Assembly: GCA_035476635.1 (NCBI GenBank)
Contig: DATILI010000228.1
Coordinates: 1-18,289 of the forward strand
Reading direction: 5' to 3'
Length of the DNA stretch: 18,289 nucleotides
From: DATILI01 sp035476635
Lineage (GTDB): Bacteria; Pseudomonadota; Gammaproteobacteria; Burkholderiales; Burkholderiaceae_C
This document shows, in pieces, positions 1 through 9,514 of the stretch; positions within the stretch are counted from its first letter, which is position 1; each line of letters begins with the position of its first letter. The notes under the pieces were generated by a model. That model had not been told where the DNA came from. It was given only the letters and a program-made list of their open reading frames with translations, and did not search any database. Made by a program: the position numbers and the translations under genes.

Positions 1-1655
1 ACCTTCTGCATGGTCTGCTCGCTCATGTTGGTGGTCTTGGTGACCGAACGGCCCAGGAACACTTCGCCTTCATTCTCGGCATAGACCATCGGACCGAGCG
101 CCTCGGTCATGCCGTAGCGCATCACCATGTCGCGTGCGATCTGGGTCGCGCGTTCGAAGTCGTTGGAGGCACCGGTGGTCATCTGGTTCATGAACACTTC
201 TTCGGCGATGCGGCCACCGAACAGCATGCTGATCTGGTTCAGCATGTAGTCGCGGTCGTAGCTGTAGCGGTCTTGCGCCGGCAGGCTCATGGTCACGCCC
301 AGGGCGCGGCCACGCGGAATGATGGTGACCTTGTGAACCGGGTCGCACTTGGGCAGCAGCTTGCCGATGAGCGCGTGGCCGGACTCGTGGTAGGCCGTGT
401 TGCGGCGCTCTTCCTCGGGCATGACCATGCTCTTGCGCTCGGGGCCCATGATGATCTTGTCCTTGGCCTTCTCGAAGTCCTGCATCTCCACCACGCGGGC
501 ATTGCGGCGCGCAGCCATCAAGGCGGCTTCGTTGCAGAGATTGGCCAGGTCCGCGCCGGACATGCCGGGCGTGCCACGGGCAATGATGCTGGCGTTGACG
601 TCTTGTCCGATTGGCACCTTGCGCATGTGCACGTTCAGGATCTGTTCGCGACCGCGGATGTCGGGCAGAGTCACGTAGACCTGGCGGTCGAAACGGCCCG
701 GGCGCAGCAGCGCGGCGTCCAGGATGTCGGGCCGGTTGGTGGCCGCCACGACGATCACGCCGAGGTTGGTTTCAAAGCCGTCCATCTCGACCAGCATCTG
801 GTTGAGGGTTTGTTCGCGTTCATCGTTGCCACCGCCCAGACCGGCGCCACGCTGGCGGCCGACCGCGTCGATTTCATCGATGAAGATGATGCAAGGGGCG
901 TTCTTCTTGGCGTTTTCAAACATGTCGCGTACACGGGCCGCCCCCACGCCAACGAACATTTCCACGAAGTCCGAACCCGAAATGCTGAAGAAAGGAACCT
1001 TGGCCTCGCCGGCAATGCCCTTGGCAAGCAAGGTCTTGCCGGTGCCGGGGGGGCCGACCAGCAACAGGCCGCGCGGGATGCGCCCGCCGAGTTTCTGGAA
1101 TTTCTGCGGGTCCTTCAGGAAGTCGACGACTTCCTTGACTTCTTCCTTGGCTTCATCGCACCCGGCCACGTCGGCGAACGTGACCTGATTGTTGTTTTCG
1201 TCCAGCATGCGCGCCTTGCTCTTGCCAAAGCTGAAGGCACCGCCCTTGCCGCCGCCTTGCATCTGGCGCATGAAATAGATCCAGACGCCGATCAAGAGCA
1301 GCATCGGTCCCCAGCTGACCAGCAAGGTCATGAGGAGCGAGCCTTCTTCGCGCGGCTTGACGTCGAACTTGACGCCGTTGTTGATCAGGTCACCGACCAG
1401 ACCGCGGTCGAGGTAGGTGGCCGTGGTGCGCACCTTGCGGTCATCGTTGGTGACGGCGACGATCTCGGTGCCGCCCTGGCCTTCCTGGATGATGGCGCTC
1501 TTGATGCGATTGCTGCGAACTTCTTCAAGGAAGTCGGAATAACCAATGGCACCGGCGCCAGCGGCGCCTCGGGTATCGAATTGTTTGAACACCGTGAACA
1601 GCACCATGGCGATCACGAGCCAGACGGCAATTTTGGAAAACCACGGATTGTTCAA
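1..1655 (-). CDS. ftsH: ATP-dependent zinc metalloprotease FtsH (3' end outside window)
   Basis: Membrane-anchored AAA+ protease that extracts and degrades misfolded membrane proteins and short-lived regulators; in E. coli these include LpxC and sigma-32. 551 codons are present; the family is about 640 residues, so the C-terminal part is missing. Visible in order: a first membrane segment (about 10-22), a periplasmic domain, a second membrane segment (108-128), Walker A GPPGTGKT (201-208), Walker B IIFIDEID (256-263), the second region of homology around 305-324, and the zinc site HESGH (423-427) with a likely third ligand Asp499. I chose a TTG start at 1655 because the protein then begins MNNPWFSKIAVW, as related FtsH proteins do, and a GGAG ribosome site sits six bases upstream. 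It lies downstream of rlmE in the same direction, as in E. coli, but with a 113-base gap that may hold its own promoter. Confidence 0.97.
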   Translation of the reverse strand, partial: MNNPWFSKIAVWLVIAMVLFTVFKQFDTRGAAGAGAIGYSDFLEEVRSNRIKSAIIQEGQGGTEIVAVTNDDRKVRTTATYLDRGLVGDLINNGVKFDVKPREEGSLLMTLLVSWGPMLLLIGVWIYFMRQMQGGGKGGAFSFGKSKARMLDENNNQVTFADVAGCDEAKEEVKEVVDFLKDPQKFQKLGGRIPRGLLLVGPPGTGKTLLAKGIAGEAKVPFFSISGSDFVEMFVGVGAARVRDMFENAKKNAPCIIFIDEIDAVGRQRGAGLGGGNDEREQTLNQMLVEMDGFETNLGVIVVAATNRPDILDAALLRPGRFDRQVYVTLPDIRGREQILNVHMRKVPIGQDVNASIIARGTPGMSGADLANLCNEAALMAARRNARVVEMQDFEKAKDKIIMGPERKSMVMPEEERRNTAYHESGHALIGKLLPKCDPVHKVTIIPRGRALGVTMSLPAQDRYSYDRDYMLNQISMLFGGRIAEEVFMNQMTTGASNDFERATQIARDMVMRYGMTEALGPMVYAENEGEVFLGRSVTKTTNMSEQTMQK

Positions 1656-1661
1656 GTAGGG

Positions 1662-1665
1662 CTCC
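1662..1665 (-). promoter_or_regulatory. Ribosome binding site GGAG deciding the TTG start of ftsH
   Basis: On the minus strand GGAG is followed by six bases and then TTG (1655-1653). The spacing is ideal, and no in-frame ATG nearby would keep the conserved N-terminus, so this site supports the unusual start codon. Confidence 0.7.
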
Positions 1666-1692
1666 GATAGCGAAACTGAGGGGACTGGACGT

Positions 1693-1721
1693 ACTTGAAG
1701 ATCATTTTAGGCGTTTCAAGT
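1693..1721. repeat. Inverted repeat around the candidate ftsH -10 box
   Basis: ACTTGAA (1693-1699) and TTCAAGT (1715-1721) form a perfect 7-base inverted repeat with a 15-base spacer. The arm centres are 22 bases apart, close to two helical turns, and the TAAAAT box lies between the arms. The geometry suits a dimeric regulator binding over the promoter; an RNA hairpin is possible but the loop is large. Confidence 0.4.
1704..1709 (-). promoter_or_regulatory. Candidate ftsH promoter -10 box TAAAAT
   Basis: In the 113-base gap between rlmE and ftsH the minus strand reads TAAAAT, five of six matches to the sigma-70 -10 consensus. It lies 48 bases before the ftsH start codon. No good -35 box is present at 16-18 bases upstream (CCGATT region), so a second factor or a weak promoter must be assumed. 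This would let ftsH be transcribed independently of rlmE. The call rests on sequence similarity alone. Confidence 0.3.
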
Positions 1722-1768
1722 CCTGAAATCGGCCTTTTGCCCTCTGCAACCCGAGGGATTACTAGGGA

Positions 1769-2428
1769 TTAGGCCTTCTTGACGCCGATGCCCACCACAA
1801 AGGTCTCCGATGATTTGTCGCGCGAGGCCTTGGGCTTGATCGGCTTGACGACCTTGAAGCTCTCCTTGAAAAGCTTGACCAACTGGCTGTAACCGCTGCC
1901 GTGGAACACCTTGACTACCAGCGCACCCTCGGGCTTGAGGTGGTTCTGGCTGAATTCGACGGCGAGTTCGACCAGGTGGGCGATGCGCGCTGCGTCGGCA
2001 GACTCGATGCCCGAGAGATTGGGCGCCATGTCGGAAACCACGACATCCGCTTTCCTGCCCTGCATCTCGCGCTCCAGTTTTTGAAGCACTTCGGGCTCCC
2101 GGAAGTCGCCCATCAGAAAGCGCACGCCCTCGACCGGCTCCATTGGGAGAATGTCCAGAGCGATGATGGTGCCGTTGAGTTCACCCACGGCAGCGCCGCT
2201 GGGCGAAAGCTTGCGCCGCACGTACTGGCTCCAGGCTCCGGGGGCGCTGCCCAGGTCGACGACCAGGTGGCCAGGCTTGATCAGCCCCAGGGATTCGTCG
2301 ATCTCCTTGAGCTTGAAGGCGGCCCGGGCGCGATAACCCTCTTTTGCCGCCAACTTCACATAGGGGTCGTTGACGTGGTCGTTAAGCCACGCCTTGTTGA
2401 CCTTCTTGCTTTTGGTTTTTACTTTCAT
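1769..2428 (-). CDS. rlmE: 23S rRNA (uridine-2552-2'-O)-methyltransferase RlmE (FtsJ/RrmJ)
   Basis: Methylates the 2'-OH of U2552 in the A-loop of 23S rRNA during late assembly of the 50S subunit, using S-adenosylmethionine. The 219-residue product is close to the usual length (E. coli 209). The S-adenosylmethionine loop is at 58-70 (VDLGSAPGAWSQY). The catalytic K-D-K-E tetrad known from E. coli RrmJ is complete at Lys39, Asp133 (SDMAPNLSG), Lys173 (VKVFHG) and Glu208 (SSETFVVG). The N-terminus is rich in lysine, as expected for an RNA-binding tail. The ATG at 2428 is preceded by GAGG. It is divergent from yhbY with 20 bases between the start codons, and is followed by ftsH, the arrangement known from many proteobacteria. 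Confidence 0.97.
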   Translation of the reverse strand: MKVKTKSKKVNKAWLNDHVNDPYVKLAAKEGYRARAAFKLKEIDESLGLIKPGHLVVDLGSAPGAWSQYVRRKLSPSGAAVGELNGTIIALDILPMEPVEGVRFLMGDFREPEVLQKLEREMQGRKADVVVSDMAPNLSGIESADAARIAHLVELAVEFSQNHLKPEGALVVKVFHGSGYSQLVKLFKESFKVVKPIKPKASRDKSSETFVVGIGVKKA

Positions 2429-2436
2429 CCTGCCTC

Positions 2437-2443
2437 GATAATA
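2437..2443. promoter_or_regulatory. Candidate shared -10 element for divergent yhbY and rlmE
   Basis: The heptamer GATAATA reads GATAAT on the plus strand (2437-2442) and TATTAT on the minus strand (2443-2438), each a five-of-six match to TATAAT. Transcription starting about seven bases downstream would begin at or near the ATG of yhbY (2449) and two to four bases before the ATG of rlmE (2428). The -35 regions would fall inside the opposite genes and are weak (TTGGTT at 2412-2417 with a 19-base spacer for yhbY). Confidence 0.4.
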
Positions 2444-2448
2444 GGGCC

Positions 2449-2922
2449 ATGCCCCAAATACAACTTACCCCTGCCCAGCGCAAGGTTCACCGCGCTGAAG
2501 CGCATCACCTGGCCCCGGTGGTGATGATCGGTTCCGATGGCTTGACCGCCGCCATCAAAAAAGAAACCGATGCCGCGCTCAACGCCCACGGGCTGATCAA
2601 GATCCGCGTGCTCGGCGACGACCGGACACAGCGCGAGCAAATGTTCCAGGCCCTGGCCGACGAACTCGGCGCGGCGCCGATCCAGCACATCGGCAAGCTG
2701 CTGGTGCTGTGGCGGCCCCAGCCCGAGAAAGAGCGAGCGCCGGACGAAGATCGTATGCCCGGTCCGCGCGACGTCAAGGTTCTCAAATACAGCAAGCGCG
2801 GCGGCCAACGGCCCGAAGTGCGCACGCTGCGTGTGCTGGGGAATCAGCGCCTGACGCCCGGCGGTCAAGTCAAGCGCGCCAAGCCCAAGCAGAAATCGAT
2901 CAAGAAGCGCAGCCAGACCTGA
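2449..2922 (+). CDS. yhbY: YhbY-family ribosome assembly RNA-binding protein (CRM domain) with basic C-terminal extension
   Basis: CRM-domain protein; E. coli YhbY associates with pre-50S particles and is thought to bind rRNA during assembly. Residues about 4-95 form the CRM domain, beginning LTPAQRKVHRAEAHHL and including the glycine turn GSDGLT (28-33) and HIGKLLVLWRP (80-90). E. coli YhbY is 97 residues; this one is 157, and residues 96-157 are an extra tail rich in lysine, arginine, proline and glutamine, ending KQKSIKKRSQT. This is the only plus-strand gene here. No well-spaced Shine-Dalgarno site precedes the ATG (AGGG is only two bases away), which suits a leaderless message. It converges on the DUF4149 gene 23 bases beyond its stop. 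Confidence 0.9.
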   Translation: MPQIQLTPAQRKVHRAEAHHLAPVVMIGSDGLTAAIKKETDAALNAHGLIKIRVLGDDRTQREQMFQALADELGAAPIQHIGKLLVLWRPQPEKERAPDEDRMPGPRDVKVLKYSKRGGQRPEVRTLRVLGNQRLTPGGQVKRAKPKQKSIKKRSQT

Positions 2923-2945
2923 GCCGCCATTGCGGGCTTGACCCG

Positions 2946-3404
2946 TCAGGAGGTCTCCGCGCCTTGCGCTGCAGGCAGAGCGTGGCCCATACCGGCGAAT
3001 TGCCACAACACCCCGCCGGCGCACAGCCATTGCAGCGCATACATTCCGCTGCCCAGGCTGTGCCAAAGCTGAAGGTTTTCGCGCGCCACGATCCGGGGCG
3101 CCACGGCGAACTCGGCCAGCAAGGCCAGCAACAAGCCGGCCAAGACGAGAATCAGGGTGATCGGCGGCCATGGCGCGCCGGCCGTGACTTCCTTGGACCT
3201 GGACAGCATCAATACAAGCAAGCCGCAGCCGACCGAAACCCAGGTTTGCGCCGCGAACAACCGGGCCGCCATGGAGCCGGCCATCGCCGGACTCGGCAAA
3301 TACGCAAACAGCAGCGGCACCACCAGGAAGCCGACCGTCGTCAGGCTGCCCCACCAGAGGGCGGCCACGAGCACCGGGAAACGCGCCACCAGCCGTTGCA
3401 GCAT
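2946..3404 (-). CDS. DUF4149 (TMEM205-like) inner-membrane protein of unknown function
   Basis: A 152-residue hydrophobic protein with about four membrane segments (near 9-34, 50-67, 80-100 and 115-136) and a short polar C-terminal tail. The N-terminal ALWWGSLTTVGFLVVP stretch and the later QLWHSLGSGMYALQW stretch resemble DUF4149 proteins encoded next to greA and rlmE/yhbY in Burkholderiales. The family name is from memory of such proteins; the molecular role is unknown. The ATG at 3404 follows the greA stop after only two bases (TGA-AC-ATG), so it is almost certainly co-transcribed and translationally coupled with greA. Its 3' end faces yhbY with no visible terminator between them. Confidence 0.8.
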   Translation of the reverse strand: MLQRLVARFPVLVAALWWGSLTTVGFLVVPLLFAYLPSPAMAGSMAARLFAAQTWVSVGCGLLVLMLSRSKEVTAGAPWPPITLILVLAGLLLALLAEFAVAPRIVARENLQLWHSLGSGMYALQWLCAGGVLWQFAGMGHALPAAQGAETS

Positions 3405-3406
3405 GT

Positions 3407-3886
3407 TCAGACGTAGCTCACGGCCACGATTTCATAGTGCTTCACGCCGCCCGGCGCCTGCACTTCGGCAGTGTCGCCTTCTTCCTTGCCAATCAATGCA
3501 CGCGCTATCGGGCTGCTGATATTGATCAGGCCAAACTTGAGGTCGGCTTCGTCCTCACCGACGATCTGGTACTTCACGGTGTCGCCGGAGTCTGTTTCCT
3601 CCAGCTCGACCGTGGTACCGAAAACCACTTTGCCGCCGGCATCCACCGTGCTCGGATCGATGATCTGCGCGGCCGACAACTTGCCTTCGATTTCCTGGAT
3701 GCGGCCTTCGATGAAGCCCTGGCGGTCCTTTGCCGCTTCATATTCGGCGTTTTCGCTCAGATCGCCCTGCGCACGCGCTTCCGCGATGGCATTGATGACC
3801 CAGGGGCGGTCCACAGTCTTCAGCCGCTGCAACTCTTCCTTGAGCTTTTCGGCACCGCGTTTGGTAATGGGGATGGTAGTAGCCAC
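3407..3886 (-). CDS. greA: Transcription elongation factor GreA
   Basis: Binds the secondary channel of RNA polymerase and stimulates cleavage of backtracked RNA. The 159-residue product matches the family (E. coli 158). The N-terminal coiled coil spans about 10-75, with the acidic tip at Asp42 and Glu45 in GDLSENAEYEAAKDR (41-55). The C-terminal FKBP-like domain spans about 85-155, with SSPIARALIGKEEGD (124-138). The reading frame stays open upstream to a TTG at 3973, but the GTG at 3886 gives the conserved N-terminus MATTIPITKRG and has AGAGAG just upstream; the longer form would read through the GC-rich leader. Preceded by its own promoter and a terminator (separate entries) and followed by the DUF4149 gene two bases later. 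Confidence 0.96.
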   Translation of the reverse strand: MATTIPITKRGAEKLKEELQRLKTVDRPWVINAIAEARAQGDLSENAEYEAAKDRQGFIEGRIQEIEGKLSAAQIIDPSTVDAGGKVVFGTTVELEETDSGDTVKYQIVGEDEADLKFGLINISSPIARALIGKEEGDTAEVQAPGGVKHYEIVAVSYV

Positions 3887-3971
3887 AGTCTCTCTTTCGA
3901 ACTTCTTCAGCCGCACGCTGCGCGGCCGGGCCCAGGCGCATGGTGGCGCAAACACTGCGCAATGGCCGGGC

Positions 3972-4007
3972 AAAAAAGGAAACCGCCGCGCGTTTCCGGG
4001 CGGCGGT
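3972..4007 (-). terminator. Intrinsic terminator between carB and greA (greA attenuator and/or carAB terminator)
   Basis: On the minus strand ACCGCCGC (4007-4000) pairs perfectly with GCGGCGGT (3989-3982). The 10-base loop can continue as a C-C mismatch, two more C-G pairs and a GAAA tetraloop. The hairpin is followed at once by TTCCTTTTTT (3981-3972). This is the clearest rho-independent terminator in the window. It lies downstream of the greA promoter candidate, so it would end both carAB read-through and most greA-directed transcripts unless they escape. Confidence 0.85.
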
Positions 4008-4014
4008 GTGTCAG
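3972..4014 (-). ncRNA. Predicted short leader RNA released at the greA attenuator (GraL-like)
   Basis: If transcription starts about seven bases after the CATAAT box (near 4014) and stops in the T tract (3972), an RNA of about 43 bases results, consisting almost only of the terminator hairpin. E. coli greA has an equivalent layout, with promoters, then an early terminator that yields the GraL RNAs. The similarity is in layout, not sequence; existence of the RNA is inference. Confidence 0.35.
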
Positions 4015-4020
4015 GGCGTC

Positions 4021-4050
4021 ATTATGCCGCGATCATGGGACGCAATTCAA
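4021..4050 (-). promoter_or_regulatory. greA promoter candidate, TTGAAT -18- CATAAT
   Basis: Minus strand -35 TTGAAT (4050-4045, four of six) and -10 CATAAT (4026-4021, five of six) are separated by 18 bases. It begins 13 bases after the carB stop codon and points at greA. The match is good for a sigma-70 type promoter in GC-rich surroundings. Confidence 0.5.
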
Positions 4051-4063
4051 GCTGCCAGCCGAA

Positions 4064-7337
<3,274 letters not shown>

Positions 7338-7345
<8 letters not shown>

Positions 7346-8525
7346 TCTTGTATTTCTCCATCGAAGCCGTGAAGCGGTCAAAAAGGTAGCCGATGTCGTG
7401 CGGCCCGGGCGAGGCTTCCGGGTGGCCCTGGAAGCAGAACGCGGGCTTGTCGGTGCGGGCCAGGCCTTGCAGCGTGCCGTCGAACAGGCTGACGTGCGTG
7501 GCGCGCAGGTTCGGGCCGAGAGTTTTCTCATCGACAGCGAAGCCGTGGTTCTGGCTGGTGATGCTCACGCGGCCGTTGTCCAGGTCTTTCACCGGATGGT
7601 TGGCGCCGTGGTGGCCGAACTTCATCTTGAAGGTCTTGGCGCCCGAGGCCAGCGCCATGATCTGGTGGCCGAGACAGATGCCGAATGTGGGAATGCCGGT
7701 TTCGATGAGTTCGCGCGTGGCGTCGATCGCGTAGTCGCAAGGCTCCGGATCGCCGGGGCCGTTGGACAGGAAGATGCCATCGGGCTTCAAGGCCAGGGCC
7801 TCCTTGGCACCGGCCTGCGCCGGCACCACGGTGACCTTGCAGCCGCGTTCAGCCAGCATGCGCAGGATGTTCTTCTTCACACCGTAGTCAAAGGCGACCA
7901 CGTGGAACCTCGGTGCGGCCTGCGTTCCGTAGCCCGGCTTGCCGTCACCCTTGAAGAGTTGCCACTCGGTCTGGGTCCAGTGGTAGGGCTTGGTTACCGA
8001 TACGACCTTGGCCAGGTCCAGTCCGGCCATGTTGGGTGCGCCCTTGGCGGCTGCGATGGCCGCGTCGATCGCGGCCTGGCTGACCGCAACGCCAGCTGCC
8101 AGGCCGACGATGCAGCCGTTTTGCGCTCCGTTGGTACGCAACAGGCGGGTCAGCTTGCGGGTGTCGATGTTGGCGATGGCCACCGTGTTTTCGCGGACCA
8201 GGTATTGCGACAAGGTCAGGGTCGAACGGAAGTTGGATGCCAGAAGCGGCAAGTCCTTGATGATGAGGCCTGCGGCATGGACTTTTTCAGCTTCGACGTC
8301 TTCCTCGTTGACACCGTAGTTGCCGATGTGCGGATACGTGAGCGTCACGATCTGCTGGCAGTAGCTCGGGTCAGTGAGGATTTCCTGGTAGCCGGTCATG
8401 GCGGTGTTGAACACCACCTCGCCGACCGTGGAGCCGGTAGCTCCGATCGAATTGCCAATAAAGACCGTGCCGTCTGCGAGCGCCAGGATGGCTGCGGGAA
8501 AGGCTCCCTGTTGAGACAAAAGCAC
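7338..8525 (-). CDS. carA: Carbamoyl-phosphate synthase small (glutaminase) subunit CarA
   Basis: Hydrolyses glutamine and passes ammonia to CarB. The 395-residue product (E. coli 382) has the CarA-specific N-terminal domain (about 8-150) and a class I glutamine amidotransferase domain (about 205-390). The nucleophile is Cys284 in FGICLGHQ, and the catalytic His368 and Glu370 lie in QGHPEASPGPHD. The frame is open to a GTG at 8564, but the GTG at 8525 has GGAG six bases upstream and puts the start just before the conserved AFPAAILALADGTVF, so I prefer it. The 3' end overlaps carB by eight bases (ATGCCTAA), a classic coupled pair that gives equal amounts of both subunits. A TATAAT box 125 bases upstream is the likely promoter. 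Confidence 0.96.
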
Positions 8526-8531
8526 TGGGTT

Positions 8532-8535
8532 CTCC
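8532..8535 (-). promoter_or_regulatory. Ribosome binding site GGAG deciding the GTG start of carA
   Basis: GGAG is followed by six bases and then GTG (8525-8523). The upstream in-frame GTG at 8564 has no comparable site, which is why the shorter CarA was chosen. Confidence 0.55.
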
Positions 8536-8649
8536 GGGTTGGTTACGGTTACGCCCAAACGCACTCAAGAGGAGACTCTCGGTTGCTGCTTTTGTTAGGG
8601 AGATGGCTTGATTGCGCTAGGCGTAGAGGGGTTTGCGGGAAAGCCCTTG

Positions 8650-8655
8650 ATTATA
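8650..8655 (-). promoter_or_regulatory. carAB promoter -10 box TATAAT
   Basis: A perfect TATAAT on the minus strand in the 191-base gap between the methyltransferase gene and carA. The -35 position holds only GCTTCG (17-base spacer), part of the palindrome GGGCGAAGCCC (8670-8680), so an activator or a -10-dominated promoter is likely. The predicted start near 8643 gives an untranslated leader of about 118 bases. The leader is rich in C, contains the tandem GTAACCGTAACC, and shows no ATG-started leader peptide and no obvious intrinsic terminator. Confidence 0.55.
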
Positions 8656-8716
8656 GCCGAGCCGCTGCAGGGCGAAGCCCCGGGAGACAAGATTTCGGGC
8701 CCAATCCTGGGGGCAT

Positions 8717-9514
8717 TCATGGGGTATTAGCACTTGCAATGGCCACCGAAACAGCACTGGCATGCAGGCAGATCGCGGCCGCCGCGGCCACGTTCAGCGA
8801 TTCCTCGCCGCCGGGCTGGGCAATGCGCACGGCCAGGCTGGCCCTGGCTGCCAGCGCTTCGCACACGCCCTGCCCTTCGTGGCCCATCGCCCAGGCACAC
8901 GGATAAGGGAGTTTTTGCGCTTGCAACAAGCCGCCAATGTGCGAGCTGGTGACGACGATGGGAATCTCCAGTGCATCCAGCGCCGCGAGATCAGCACCCT
9001 CCACCAGCCGCAAGCCGAAATGCGCGCCCATCCCGGCGCGCAGGACCTTCTGGCTCCACAAGGCCGCCGTGCCCTTGAGCGCGACGACCTGGCTGAAGCC
9101 GAACGCGGCGGCACTGCGCAGGATCGAGCCCACATTGCCGGCGTCCTGTACGCGGTCGAGGATTACCGTGGCTTCGGTTGGTGCCACGCCCGCGGCGGAT
9201 GGCAGATCCAGCACGAAACCCATGCGGGCTGGTGACTCCAGCGCGCTGATCCCGGAGAACAAGGCATCCGCCAGAACTATGTTTTTCAGAGCCGCGTGCG
9301 CCCAGCCAGCACTGGCCGTTGGCCAATACGATTCCGAGAACACAGCCACAGCCGGCTTCTGGCCACGCACCAGCGCCGCGCTGCATAAATGGTCGCCCTC
9401 CAGCCATACACGCCCCAATTTGCGGTAGGCCGTGCTGTCATGCGCCAGCTTACGCAACTCCTTGATGAGCGGGTTGTCGTGCGAACTGATGTGGACGGTC
9501 GTGTCAGAGGTCAT
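8717..9514 (-). CDS. TrmH/SpoU-family RNA 2'-O-methyltransferase
   Basis: A 265-residue SPOUT-class methyltransferase that should transfer a methyl group from S-adenosylmethionine to a ribose 2'-OH in rRNA or tRNA. The N-terminal substrate-binding domain spans about 10-100. Motif 1 is around 119-140 (LDRVQDAGNVGSILRSAAAF), motif 2 is MGHEGQGV (210-217), and motif 3 is around 234-250 (GGEESLNVAAAAAICL). The conserved asparagine and arginine of motif 1 and the ESLN of motif 3 are present, so it should be active. The exact target is not readable from sequence; RlmB (G2251 of 23S rRNA) and TsnR-like enzymes are relatives. The ATG at 9514 overlaps the rnhB stop (ATGA), so it is the last gene of the dxr-rseP-bamA-lpx operon. 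Confidence 0.9.
   Translation of the reverse strand: MTSDTTVHISSHDNPLIKELRKLAHDSTAYRKLGRVWLEGDHLCSAALVRGQKPAVAVFSESYWPTASAGWAHAALKNIVLADALFSGISALESPARMGFVLDLPSAAGVAPTEATVILDRVQDAGNVGSILRSAAAFGFSQVVALKGTAALWSQKVLRAGMGAHFGLRLVEGADLAALDALEIPIVVTSSHIGGLLQAQKLPYPCAWAMGHEGQGVCEALAARASLAVRIAQPGGEESLNVAAAAAICLHASAVSVAIASANTP

Noticed and set aside
273..1670. A 465-codon plus-strand open frame opposite ftsH
   Set aside because: Antisense shadow: ftsH on the minus strand has all its motifs, and the plus-strand translation is low-complexity without recognisable domains.
1690..1720. CTTGAAA (1720-1714, minus) as the -35 of a sigma-32 heat-shock promoter for ftsH
   Set aside because: The -35 match is good but no CCCCAT-like -10 follows at 11-16 bases, so a heat-shock promoter cannot be supported from sequence.
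2425..3354. A 309-codon minus-strand frame opposite yhbY and running into the DUF4149 gene
   Set aside because: It covers a well-supported CRM-domain gene on the other strand and shifts frame against the membrane protein; its sequence shows no family features.
3886..3973. A longer GreA beginning at the TTG at 3973
   Set aside because: The extra 29 residues match no GreA, the start falls inside the terminator T tract, and the GTG at 3886 gives the family length and N-terminus.
8670..8680. GGGCGAAGCCC as the terminator of the operon ending with the methyltransferase gene
   Set aside because: The stem is only four base pairs and no T tract follows on the minus strand; it overlaps the expected -35 region of the carA promoter instead.
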